Origin: CAXBBB01 sp963841855
Lineage (GTDB): Bacteria > Bacteroidota > Rhodothermia > Rhodothermales > BA12
DNA length: 64,000 bases
Direction: 5' to 3'
Assembly (NCBI GenBank): GCA_963841855.1
Contig: CAWJEJ010000001.1
Coordinates: 434,001-498,000, forward strand
Shown here: positions 1 through 8,034 of the stretch, piece by piece
Layout of the letters: each line of letters opens with the position of its first letter
How positions within the stretch are numbered: the stretch's first letter is position 1
Translations under genes and position numbers: made by a program
The notes under the pieces: generated by a model
Told to the model about the DNA's origin: nothing
Seen by the model: the letters and a program-made list of their open reading frames with translations, nothing else
The model's database searches: none

Positions 1-442
1 TGCGCTCGCTGCCCAGGTAGGCCCATTGCGTGCCCACGAACTGCTCCTCGAACCACGAGCGCGCCAGCTTGCGCACCACCTGAACGTCCCACACGACGAA
101 CGACGGGACGGGCGGGATCGTGTCGGCGTCGGCGGCCAGGTCAGTCGGGCGCAGCAGGGCCATCATGCTATCCCAGACCGGAAACGTGTCGAGCGGCATC
201 AGGCTGGGACGCTCGCCGCTCGCCGCGATCAGGCGGTGCGCGTGCCGCTCGAAGCGCTGCGTGGCGAGACGCGACAGCAGCCGAGCCGTCGGCGACACAG
301 CGGCGGAATCCGCCGACGTTTGCGCCTGAGCTGGCAGCGTGACGACCGAAAGCAGGACACAGACGATGGCAGCAAACAGGACACCTGACAGGTCTGGCAG
401 ACCTGTCAGGTGTGAGCCGGAACCACGTCGACTTGCACCCAC
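1..442 (-). CDS. Secreted protein of unknown function, 3' end cut by window edge
   Basis: An open frame runs from a GTG at 442, seven bases after the lepA stop, to the window edge. Residues about 26-40 form a hydrophobic signal-peptide core ending in PAQAQT, so the product is probably exported. The mature part (TSADSAAVSPTARLLSRL...) is not a family I recognise. No other ATG, GTG or TTG lies in frame between 442 and the signal core, so GTG 442 is the only ordinary start. That start places a 31-base palindrome (384-414) inside the coding sequence, encoding HLTGLPDLSGV. Downstream position and same strand suggest cotranscription with lepA. In related genomes lepA is often followed by signal peptidase I (family knowledge), but nothing here resembles it. 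Reading frame is well supported; start and function are not. Confidence 0.55.
   Translation of the reverse strand, partial: MGASRRGSGSHLTGLPDLSGVLFAAIVCVLLSVVTLPAQAQTSADSAAVSPTARLLSRLATQRFERHAHRLIAASGERPSLMPLDTFPVWDSMMALLRPTDLAADADTIPPVPSFVVWDVQVVRKLARSWFEEQFVGTQWAYLGSER
384..414. repeat. Perfect palindromic element (REP-like)
   Basis: The two arms CACCTGACAGGTCTG and CAGACCTGTCAGGTG are exact reverse complements around one central base, giving a 15-bp stem. It lies just after lepA, inside the presumed N-terminal coding region of the next gene. Its right half (AGACCTGTCAG) recurs in the hairpin at 36170-36202. Either a dispersed intergenic repeat that has landed in a coding start, or a structured RNA element between lepA and the next gene. 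Confidence 0.7.
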
Positions 443-448
443 GTCGGT

Positions 449-2245
449 CTAATCGTTCATCGACAGGACGGCGAGGAAGGCCTCTTGAGGCACTTCGACC
501 GATCCGACCTGCTTCATCCGCTTCTTGCCTTCCTTTTGCTTTTCGAGCAGCTTGCGCTTGCGGCTGATGTCGCCGCCGTAGCACTTGGCCGTCACGTCTT
601 TGCGCATCGCCCGGACGGTTTCGCGCGCGATGATGCGGCTTCCGATGGCGGCCTGGAGCGCCACTTCGAACATCTGCCTCGGGATGAGTTCGCGCAGCTT
701 CTGCGTCAGCTTGCGGCCCATGTCGTAGGCCTTGTCGCGGTGGACGATGTTCGAGAGCGCGTCGACCGGCTCGCCGTTGATGAGCACGTCGAGCTTGTCG
801 AGCTTGCTGCTGCGATACTCCAAGAACTCATAGTCGAACGAGGCATATCCGCGGCTAACACTCTTCAAGCGGTCGTAGAAGTCGAACACGATCTCGGCCA
901 GCGGCAGTTCGTACTGGAGCGAGACGCGCTCGGGGTCGAGGTAGGTCGTGTTGAGGTAAACGCCCCGCCGGTCCTGGCACAGCTGCATCAGGTTGCCGAT
1001 GTACTCGGACGGCGTGATGATGTCGGCCTTGACGATCGGCTCGCGGATCTCGGCCAGGTTGCCGGGATCGGGCATCTCGGACGGATTCTCGATCACGTCA
1101 TGGCTACCGTCGGTCCGGTCGATCTCGTACTTGACGTTGGGGACCGTCGTGATGATGTCCAGCCCGAACTCGCGGTCCAACCGCTCCTGGACGATCTCCA
1201 TGTGGAGCAGGCCCAGAAAGCCGACGCGAAAGCCGAAGCCCAGAGCGGCGCTCGTCTCGGGTTCGTAGGTCAGCGCGGCGTCGTTCAGGCGCAGTTTGTC
1301 GAGACTGGCCCGCAAGTCTTCGAACTCGTCCGTATTGGTCGGATAGACGCCCGAAAACACCATCGGCTTCACGTCGACGAAACCGCTGACGGGCTCGCTG
1401 GCCGGACGCTTGGTATGTGTGATCGTGTCGCCGACGCGCGTGTCGCGCACGTCCTTGACGCTGCCGATGACGTAGCCCACTTCGCCGACCGTCAACTGGT
1501 CGACCGGCTGCATCGACATCCGCAGCACGCCGATTTCCTCGGCGTGGTACTGCATCTTGTTCGACATGAACGTGATCGGATCGCCCTTCTTGAGCGTGCC
1601 TTGGAAGATGCGCGTGTAGGCGATGGCGCCTCGATACGTGTTGAAGACCGAGTCGAAGATGACCGCTTTCAGAGGCGCCTCGGGATCGCCGGTCGGCGGC
1701 GGAATGCGCTCGACGATGCGCTCAAGCAGTTTGTCGACGCCCTCGCCGGTCTTGGCCGAGATGTGCAGGATCGACTCGGCCGGATCGCCGATCAGGTCCT
1801 CGATGGTCTGCGCGACCACGTCGGGGCGGGCACCGGGCAGGTCGACTTTGTTCAAGACCGGAATGATCTCCAGGTCTTGGGCCAGCGCGAGGTAGAGGTT
1901 CGAGATCGTCTGCGCCTCGATCCCCTGCGCCGCGTCGACGACGAGGATGGCGCCTTCGCAGGCTTCGAGCGCGCGCGAGACCTCGTAGGTGAAGTCGACG
2001 TGGCCCGGCGTGTCGATCAAGTTGAAGACGTACTTCTCGCCGCTCGGCGAATTATAGTCCATCCGGATGGCGTGGCTCTTGATCGTGATGCCGCGTTCGC
2101 GCTCCAGATCCATCGAATCGAGCACCTGAGCCTGCATGTCGCGCTTGGAGAGCGTACCCGTCATCTCGAGCAGCCGGTCGGCCAGCGTGCTCTTGCCGTG
2201 GTCGATGTGGGCGATGATGCAGAAATTTCGTAAGCGGCTGGGCAT
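449..2245 (-). CDS. lepA: Elongation factor 4 (LepA), ribosomal back-translocase GTPase
   Basis: This 598-residue protein has the normal length of EF4. The GTPase domain shows the P-loop AHIDHGKST (residues 12-20), the G2/G3 region with DTPGH (78-82) and NKVD (132-135). The C-terminal domain unique to LepA ends in a lysine-rich stretch (SRKRKLLEKQKEGKKRMKQ), which inserts toward the peptidyl-transferase centre in known structures. EF4 binds the ribosome, catalyses back-translocation and affects initiation and stress tolerance (family knowledge). The ATG at 2245 starts MPSRLRNFC and matches family N-termini. It is divergent from the ECF sigma gene, with 188 bases between the starts. The long open frame on the opposite strand is a composition shadow. 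Confidence 0.98.
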   Translation of the reverse strand: MPSRLRNFCIIAHIDHGKSTLADRLLEMTGTLSKRDMQAQVLDSMDLERERGITIKSHAIRMDYNSPSGEKYVFNLIDTPGHVDFTYEVSRALEACEGAILVVDAAQGIEAQTISNLYLALAQDLEIIPVLNKVDLPGARPDVVAQTIEDLIGDPAESILHISAKTGEGVDKLLERIVERIPPPTGDPEAPLKAVIFDSVFNTYRGAIAYTRIFQGTLKKGDPITFMSNKMQYHAEEIGVLRMSMQPVDQLTVGEVGYVIGSVKDVRDTRVGDTITHTKRPASEPVSGFVDVKPMVFSGVYPTNTDEFEDLRASLDKLRLNDAALTYEPETSAALGFGFRVGFLGLLHMEIVQERLDREFGLDIITTVPNVKYEIDRTDGSHDVIENPSEMPDPGNLAEIREPIVKADIITPSEYIGNLMQLCQDRRGVYLNTTYLDPERVSLQYELPLAEIVFDFYDRLKSVSRGYASFDYEFLEYRSSKLDKLDVLINGEPVDALSNIVHRDKAYDMGRKLTQKLRELIPRQMFEVALQAAIGSRIIARETVRAMRKDVTAKCYGGDISRKRKLLEKQKEGKKRMKQVGSVEVPQEAFLAVLSMND

Positions 2246-2400
2246 GAGTTGGCGGTCGAGATTAGATAAAAAGTCGGCCGCGCAGGGTTACAACCGCGCG
2301 CGCTACGAGTCTAGCTGTGGAATCGGCGCCTCAAACAGCCGGTTCCCCCTCCATCCCTTCCGCGCGAGACGCAGCCGAAGGGATTGGGTGTTCAGACAGC

Positions 2401-2408
2401 TATTCTTG
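2401..2408 (+). promoter_or_regulatory. Possible -7 promoter element ahead of the ECF sigma gene
   Basis: TATTCTTG differs at one base from the Bacteroidota -7 consensus TAnnTTTG and sits 25 bases before the sigma-factor ATG at 2434. No convincing -33 TTG at 19-20 bases spacing was seen, so this is a weak call. Confidence 0.25.
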
Positions 2409-2433
2409 TACCACTCGCAACCCACCCTCGTCC

Positions 2434-3015
2434 ATGCGCGACCTCGCCCCCGAACAGTTCGTCGAGTGGAGCTACGCCCTTCAGCGCTCCGATCAGAGCG
2501 CCTACGCCGATCTCTACGACAAGACGTACACCGCGCTTCACCGATTTGTCTGGTTCATCACCCGAAGCAAGCCTGCTACCGAAGACGTCCTCCAAGAGGT
2601 CTACATCAAACTGTGGTCGATCCGAGAAAAGGCTGATCCTGAGCGCTCGCTCAAAGCTCTGATGTACCAGATGGCGCGCAACTTCGCGCTCAACCATCAG
2701 CGCAGCCGCAAACGCCACACGCACGACTCGATAGACGACGAAGAGTCGCTCTACGAACCATCAGTTCATCCCACCACACTCGCCGACCTAGCCGCCGATG
2801 ACCTCGAATCGAACATCCACTTCTGGATCGAAGAGCTTCCGCCTCGCAGGCGCGAAGCGTTTCGGCTCAGTCGGTTCGATGGCCTGAGCCACGAGGAAAT
2901 CGCCGCCGCAATGGGGTTGACGCCCAAAACCGTCAACAACCACATCGTGCTGGCGCTCCAGCAGCTACGAGGCAAACTCAACGCGTTCGATCCCGACGCC
3001 TTTTCCTATGTCTGA
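2434..3015 (+). CDS. ECF (sigma-70 family) RNA polymerase sigma factor, FecI-like
   Basis: The 193-residue product starting MRDLAPEQF has the two-domain ECF layout. Region 2 lies at about 15-85 (DVLQEVYIKLW is the region 2.2 core) and region 4.2 at about 130-180 (LPPRRREAFRLSRFDGLSHEEIAAAMGLTPKTVNNH split over a helix-turn-helix). An upstream in-frame start (2317) would add 39 unconserved residues; the ATG at 2434 has the CT-rich leader seen at other starts here. The stop overlaps the start of the FecR gene by 8 bases, implying translational coupling. It probably directs RNA polymerase to its own locus and to the receptor gene downstream, held in check by the FecR protein. The inducing substrate cannot be told from sequence. 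Confidence 0.93.
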   Translation: MRDLAPEQFVEWSYALQRSDQSAYADLYDKTYTALHRFVWFITRSKPATEDVLQEVYIKLWSIREKADPERSLKALMYQMARNFALNHQRSRKRHTHDSIDDEESLYEPSVHPTTLADLAADDLESNIHFWIEELPPRRREAFRLSRFDGLSHEEIAAAMGLTPKTVNNHIVLALQQLRGKLNAFDPDAFSYV

Positions 3016-3922
3016 ATTCCTTCCTGCCGAAGTTCGTGACGCGCTGAGCGCTCACCAGCACGCCGACGCCGACCGCGTCTGGCGCTCGCTGCCCGAGCCT
3101 CACGTTCCCGCGCCCGACCTAGACGCCAAGGCGCGCGGCTGGGCTGCGGTTCATTCTTCGATGCAGACGGAAGCCGCCACGCCGCGCAGGAAGCGCCCCG
3201 CGCGCGCCGCCGACCGAGCGTCACGCGCCGCTCCGCGCCTTCGCGCCCGCCGCGTGCCCATGTGGGCCGGAGCGCTTGTAGCCGTCACTTTCTTGGCGAT
3301 CGCCGGCCTGTATGCAGTGCGCTCCGACCAGGCTGTCTTCATCGCTGGAGCAGCGGCAGAGATCGTCACGCTCGACGATGGATCCGTCGTTACGCTCGAA
3401 CCCTATGCCACGCTCACAGTGGGCGACTGGGCTGACCAGCGGCCTCTTACGCTCGAAGGAACAGCCTTTTTCGACGTAGCGCGCGACGAAGCGCGTCCGA
3501 TGCACATCGCAACGCGGTCGGCAACGGTCACCGTTCTGGGGACGTCGTTCACGATCGCATCCGGCGCTTCTCAAACGTCCGTGCAGGTGGCTTCGGGCCG
3601 CGTAGCAGTCGCCGACGCCAATGGCATTCAGGTGGCTGAACTGCTGCAAGGAGACGCGGCGACGATCGGTGCCGACTCGCCGCTGATTCAGCGCTCTGCT
3701 CGATCGTTCGACCAGGTCGACGTGCTGCTGAGCGAGTTGGCCGACGAGGTGGGACGAGCGTTTGCCATCACCGTCACGACAGCGAGCGGGCTGGCCGACG
3801 AGCGCATCACGTTCGTCCAGCGCGACGTAACAGACGCCGAGTCCATCCTCCAGACGGTGTGCGCGACCAAAGGGCTAAGCTACCGCGAGACGGCGTCCGG
3901 CTTCGAACTGTATCGCAAGTAG
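3008..3922 (+). CDS. FecR-type anti-sigma factor, single-pass inner membrane
   Basis: A 304-residue protein beginning inside the sigma gene. A cytoplasmic segment of about 84 residues, rich in Arg and Ala, precedes one membrane helix at about 85-104 (MWAGALVAVTFLAIAGLYAV). The periplasmic part carries the FecR domain (about 115-215, containing TLDDGSVVTLEPYATLTV and GTSFTIAS) and a C-terminal DUF4974/STN-like domain (about 235-304). In this family the cytoplasmic part holds the ECF sigma factor and the periplasmic part senses the TonB-type receptor (established for FecR). The tight sigma-FecR-receptor order supports a surface-signalling unit. Confidence 0.93.
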   Translation: MSEFLPAEVRDALSAHQHADADRVWRSLPEPHVPAPDLDAKARGWAAVHSSMQTEAATPRRKRPARAADRASRAAPRLRARRVPMWAGALVAVTFLAIAGLYAVRSDQAVFIAGAAAEIVTLDDGSVVTLEPYATLTVGDWADQRPLTLEGTAFFDVARDEARPMHIATRSATVTVLGTSFTIASGASQTSVQVASGRVAVADANGIQVAELLQGDAATIGADSPLIQRSARSFDQVDVLLSELADEVGRAFAITVTTASGLADERITFVQRDVTDAESILQTVCATKGLSYRETASGFELYRK

Positions 3923-3983
3923 AGCCAACGGTGAGCGGACGGTTCGCGCCGTCATCTATCTTCGCTAGGGTCTCTCTCGATCC

Positions 3984-6758
3984 ATGTCCGCTCGCCTTCT
4001 TGTCCTGCTCGCGTGCGCGCTCTCATTTGCTCTCCCATCGCGAGCGCAGACGAGTGAGCGGTTTACGATAGCTGTGCGCGGAGAGCCGCTGGCGCAAGCG
4101 CTGACTCAGTTCGCGCGCCACGCCGAGATCGACCTGGCCTACGATCCCGAGCTTGCGGAGGGCGTGCTGAGCTACTGCGTCGCTGAGAACGTGACGGCCG
4201 AGCAAGCCTTGACGTGCCTGCTCAGAGGAAGCGGGATGGACTTCGTTCGCCTCTCGAACGGAGCGTACGTGGTTAGGCCGGTCGCACGCGCCGAAACGCG
4301 CGAAGGTACACTCGTAGGCGTCGTTCGGGACGCTCGGAGCAGTTTGGGGCTCCCCGAGGCGTCTGTTCTGCTCCTTGCGCGAGCGACGCGCGGCACGGCC
4401 ACGAACGCCGATGGGCAGTTCATCTTTAGCAGCCTCGCTCCTGGCCGCTACGGCGTGCTCATTTCCTATGTGGGCTACCAGACCCAATCCGATACGATCA
4501 CAGTTCTGCCGGGTGGAAGGGTTCGATACGAAGCGTACATGGAGCGCGTCAACTACGCCGTCTCGCCGCTCGTCATCGACGGGCTGACCATCTCGCCTTT
4601 GGCCGACCAAAGCTCCTTCCAAACACTCACCCCTGTCTCTTCAAGCGCGGACTATAGCGGACTCAGCGGCGTGAGCATCAACCACGCTACGGCGGACGTG
4701 CACATTCAAGGTGGCGGTGCGGGAGAGCACCAAATCACGCTGGACGGCGTGCCCATCTTCGCACCACCGACGCTGACTGGGCAGGTAGGCGCGTTCAGCC
4801 CTCTCGCCGTTGGACGGATGAGAGTCAAAAAGGCGGGGTTCGGCGTTCAGCCAAGCAGCAATACTGTGGGCATCATCGAGTTGGACCACGACCTGTCGTC
4901 CCAGCCCGGCCACCAGTTCGACGCGCAGGTCGACGCGCTGAGTTCGGGCGCGCGCCACCGCTACAGTTCGTCGAGAGGCCAGGGCCCGTCGGTGCGCACG
5001 ATGGTGAGCGGACGCGTCGGCATGTGGTCGTTGTACCGGCAGCTGGGCGCGCAGAGGATTTTGCAGCAGCAGAACGTGCCCGATGCGCTGATCCAGACAG
5101 CATTCGAGGCGCCCCCGTTTTTGGACGAAGTCGGCTCGCTGCTCTTGCTCCAAGACTCGCTTCTGGCCTACCTCGTGCCCGGAAGCCAGATTCAGCGCCG
5201 CGATCCCTCGCTGAGTTTCGCCGACGTCAACGCCGCGCTGCGCTGGGCGCCCGGACCACTGCGCCACTTGCACGCGTCGGGATACCTGTCGCGGCGAGCG
5301 CTCGAGACCGAAGGCATCACGACGACCCCTCGCCTCGACACGTACGCCTGGACGTCGGCGATGGCGCAGGCACGCTACACCACCTTTCTGGGCGACCGCA
5401 CGTTTGCCAGTGTGCAGCTGCGAGGCGCATTCTACCAGCAGGAGCATGACTTTTCGATTCTCGAAGCCCCCAGCAACTTGGAGTCTGGAGCGGACGTGCG
5501 CCTAGCCGAGGTAGCTCGCCCGGTCGACGACGGCAACATGATCTCCGAAGTGGGAGCCGAACTGAGTATCGACCACGCGCTCGGGCGGGGCGCGTACCTC
5601 CAAGCAGGCCTCGTGCCGACGTTCACGCGTCAGCAGTTCGCTTTCTCGACTGTCCGTTTCTCTGCCACAGGGTCCAACAGCCTGAGCAACGAGTCGAGCG
5701 GCGCTCGGCTCGCTTCGTACGCCAACCTACGCGTGCCGGTGGGTCTCTACCTCGCGGCTGACCTGGGCGTCAGAACTACCTACGTACCGGTTAGCCGTGC
5801 GCTCTACTACGAACCGCGCATATCGCTCGAACTCGATCTGCCGCGCACACCGCTTGGTCCGGCGCGGATTCGCACCAGCGCGGGGCGCTACCTGCAGTTC
5901 GTGAGTCAGTACCGCGTCAGTTCGCGCAGCGTGACGACGCTAGCCTCGTCCAGCACGGTATGGATCACGGTCGACCCGAACCGCCTCCCGACAGGCGCTT
6001 ATCACGCGGCAGGCGAGTTCGCCGTGCGTCCCGCCACGCACTGGCGCCTCTTCGGCGAGGGGTTCTACAAATTCCTCGACCGCCTCTACGACGTGGACTA
6101 CTCGGTTCGCCCCGTTGACGAAGGCGACACCCCCCAATCCGACTTTCTGCGCCGAGCGCGCGGGTTTGCAGGCGGCTTCTCCGTCGGAGCCGATCGAACG
6201 ACCGAACGCGTTGCCGCCTCTCTCCGCTACGAGTTCAGCCGAACGACGCGCGGAGAGTCCAACTCTTTCGAAGGTCGCCGACTCGTCGTGCCGTGGAACG
6301 AGCCGGGCCGCATCCTGGCTCGCATCGACGCCAAGATGAGCACTCGCGTCAGTGCGGCCGCTCGCTGGACGAGCGTGTTCGGTAGAAGCTGGGCGTTCCG
6401 CCAATCCTACTACGACTTCATCGCCAGCACGGACGACGACCTGCTGGGCAACATCCCGGCGTTTCGCAGAGAAGGTATCGAGCGCCACATTGCCCAGTTC
6501 GATCTGGAAAACCCCGAATCAAACCGCCTCAACGCATTTCACCAACTCGACCTGAGCGCTGCCTACACTCTCCCGATCGGGCGCTCGTCAGTCCAGGTGC
6601 GAGGCGACCTTCTCAACGTTTTTGGACGGCGCAACGAGGTCGAGCGCCAGTTCATCGGCAACGGCGGGTACTATAGCAGAAACGCGCTTTACGAACCCAT
6701 GACCCGGCACGGACTACCCCGGTCGCTGTCGTGGGCCGTTCGGTGGACGATGCTATAG
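3984..6758 (+). CDS. TonB-dependent-type outer membrane receptor with N-terminal STN signalling domain and carboxypeptidase-like domain
   Basis: The 924-residue product has a signal peptide (1-21, ending SRAQT). An STN domain follows at about 24-98 (FTIAVRGEPLAQALTQFARH), then a carboxypeptidase-regulatory-like beta fold at about 110-190 (GTLVGVVRDARSSLGLPEAS). A plug region (about 205-320, ITLDGVPIFAPPTLTGQVG) and a long beta-barrel end in an aromatic-rich strand (SWAVRWTML). The STN domain is what talks to a FecR partner in transducing receptors, which fits the upstream sigma/FecR genes. The ligand is unknown and no SusD-like partner is adjacent. The stop codon overlaps that of lspA on the other strand in a shared CTATAG, so there is no space for a terminator. 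Confidence 0.92.
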   Translation: MSARLLVLLACALSFALPSRAQTSERFTIAVRGEPLAQALTQFARHAEIDLAYDPELAEGVLSYCVAENVTAEQALTCLLRGSGMDFVRLSNGAYVVRPVARAETREGTLVGVVRDARSSLGLPEASVLLLARATRGTATNADGQFIFSSLAPGRYGVLISYVGYQTQSDTITVLPGGRVRYEAYMERVNYAVSPLVIDGLTISPLADQSSFQTLTPVSSSADYSGLSGVSINHATADVHIQGGGAGEHQITLDGVPIFAPPTLTGQVGAFSPLAVGRMRVKKAGFGVQPSSNTVGIIELDHDLSSQPGHQFDAQVDALSSGARHRYSSSRGQGPSVRTMVSGRVGMWSLYRQLGAQRILQQQNVPDALIQTAFEAPPFLDEVGSLLLLQDSLLAYLVPGSQIQRRDPSLSFADVNAALRWAPGPLRHLHASGYLSRRALETEGITTTPRLDTYAWTSAMAQARYTTFLGDRTFASVQLRGAFYQQEHDFSILEAPSNLESGADVRLAEVARPVDDGNMISEVGAELSIDHALGRGAYLQAGLVPTFTRQQFAFSTVRFSATGSNSLSNESSGARLASYANLRVPVGLYLAADLGVRTTYVPVSRALYYEPRISLELDLPRTPLGPARIRTSAGRYLQFVSQYRVSSRSVTTLASSSTVWITVDPNRLPTGAYHAAGEFAVRPATHWRLFGEGFYKFLDRLYDVDYSVRPVDEGDTPQSDFLRRARGFAGGFSVGADRTTERVAASLRYEFSRTTRGESNSFEGRRLVVPWNEPGRILARIDAKMSTRVSAAARWTSVFGRSWAFRQSYYDFIASTDDDLLGNIPAFRREGIERHIAQFDLENPESNRLNAFHQLDLSAAYTLPIGRSSVQVRGDLLNVFGRRNEVERQFIGNGGYYSRNALYEPMTRHGLPRSLSWAVRWTML

Positions 6759-7409
6759 CGTCGTTTGCACGTCGGAGGTGCTATCCGATTGGGACGGGAG
6801 CGACGAACCGATCGGCGCCGTGCGTTCCATCTCGCGGCGGTGCGTTTCGAGGCGAGCCTGGGCGTCCCGCAGGTAGCGACCGTGGAAGACGACGTAGCCG
6901 ATCACGCCCGCCACGATCGCCATGTCGGCCACGTTCCAGATGGGAAACAGCGCCACGTTCATCGCGCCCAGCATTGGGATCTCGATCGGCCCTCGGTATA
7001 GATCGATGTGGATGAAGTCGACGACTTGACCGTGGAAGAACGTAGGATCCTCGATAAACGGGTAGAACCCCAGTTTGCCGTAAATGACGCCGTAGAGCGC
7101 TCGGTCGATGATGTTGCCTAGCGCTCCGCCCAAGATCATCGCCAGGCTCAGCCGGAACGAGAACAGCGAGTCTCGCACGCTCCACAAGTACACGCAGATG
7201 ACGACCGTAGCAGTGATCGCGAAGACCGACGTGAGCCACTGCGGGCCAAACGTCAAACCGAACGCGATGCCCGGATTAGTCGTGTAGGTGAACTTGACCA
7301 GATCGCCGACTAAGGGGATCGACTCGTAAAGCCGCATCGTCTGGACGACGATCGTCTTGGTGACTTGGTCGAGGAGGAGGACGAGGGCGGTAACCCAGAG
7401 AACGCGCAT
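6753..7409 (-). CDS. lspA: Lipoprotein signal peptidase II (LspA)
   Basis: LspA cleaves the signal peptide of prolipoproteins just before the lipid-modified cysteine. The two catalytic aspartates fall in conserved contexts: GNIIDR (D102) and NVADM (D162). Four membrane helices can be drawn: about 3-20, 61-77, 86-102 and 157-175. At 218 residues it is longer than the usual 150-170. Extra length lies in the loop between the aspartates (residues 103-150) and in a charged Ser/Thr-rich tail (180-218). Follows dksA by 44 bases on the same strand, so probably part of an ileS-dksA-lspA transcript. Confidence 0.96.
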   Translation of the reverse strand: MRVLWVTALVLLLDQVTKTIVVQTMRLYESIPLVGDLVKFTYTTNPGIAFGLTFGPQWLTSVFAITATVVICVYLWSVRDSLFSFRLSLAMILGGALGNIIDRALYGVIYGKLGFYPFIEDPTFFHGQVVDFIHIDLYRGPIEIPMLGAMNVALFPIWNVADMAIVAGVIGYVVFHGRYLRDAQARLETHRREMERTAPIGSSLPSQSDSTSDVQTTL

Positions 7410-7453
7410 AGAGTCGGGCGGCAGGCCGGACGAGGATCAGCAGCAGCCGATCG

Positions 7454-7975
7454 TCACCCCTGCTGGCGCTTGGCTTCGATGGAAATTTCGGTGTGCGGAA
7501 CGGCCTTGAGGCGCTCCTTGCTGATCGGCTTGCCCGTCACCTTGCAGATGCCGTACGTGTGATTCTCGATGCGCTCCAACGCGCGATCGAGATAGCCGAC
7601 GTACTTCTGCTGACGGGCCACCATCAGGTGCAGCTTCTCGCGCTCCATCGCGTCCGTTCCGGCGTCAGCCATGTGCGAACTGAACGCCGTGTCGTTCTCG
7701 GACTGCTCGCGAGCGTTGGCCAGGTGCTCCTTCATGCGCGTGATGTCGTCCATCGCTTCGGCCTTGCGCTTCTCGATCAGGTTCTTGAAGAACGCCAGGT
7801 CTTCGGTTTCGAGCGGCGTATCGCCCGGCTTGATCTCGACTTCGACGGCGCCAACGACCGCAGCTTCCCTATCGGGATCGTCGTGGAGCGGCACCTGGAT
7901 AATGTCGCCCGAGAGGCGGTCTGCCGGGTTGTCAGTTTCGGTAATCGGCTGGGCTGGAGTGGGATCGGTGGCCAT
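7454..7975 (-). CDS. TraR/DksA-family transcription regulator lacking most zinc-finger cysteines
   Basis: The 173-residue protein has an acidic N-terminal tail (1-65), a helical coiled-coil hairpin (about 70-135, DDITRMKEHLANAREQSEND to LDRALERIENHTYG) and a DksA-type C-terminal knuckle. Only one of four zinc ligands remains: the sequence reads YGICKVTGKPI where canonical DksA has CxxC, and the second pair is replaced by HTEISIEAK. Such zinc-less versions are known in Bacteroidota. DksA proteins bind in the RNA polymerase secondary channel and tune rRNA and stress promoters together with ppGpp (family knowledge). Lies between ileS and lspA on the same strand. Confidence 0.9.
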   Translation of the reverse strand: MATDPTPAQPITETDNPADRLSGDIIQVPLHDDPDREAAVVGAVEVEIKPGDTPLETEDLAFFKNLIEKRKAEAMDDITRMKEHLANAREQSENDTAFSSHMADAGTDAMEREKLHLMVARQQKYVGYLDRALERIENHTYGICKVTGKPISKERLKAVPHTEISIEAKRQQG

Positions 7976-8034
7976 ATCAAGGAAAAGCGTAGGGATGAAA
8001 AACAGCGACGGGCGCCCGGAAGCGCCCGAATTTT

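Noticed and set aside
485..2233. 582-residue open frame opposite lepA
   Set aside because: Arg/Asp/Val-rich low-complexity translation produced by GC-rich codon bias of lepA on the other strand; no domain.
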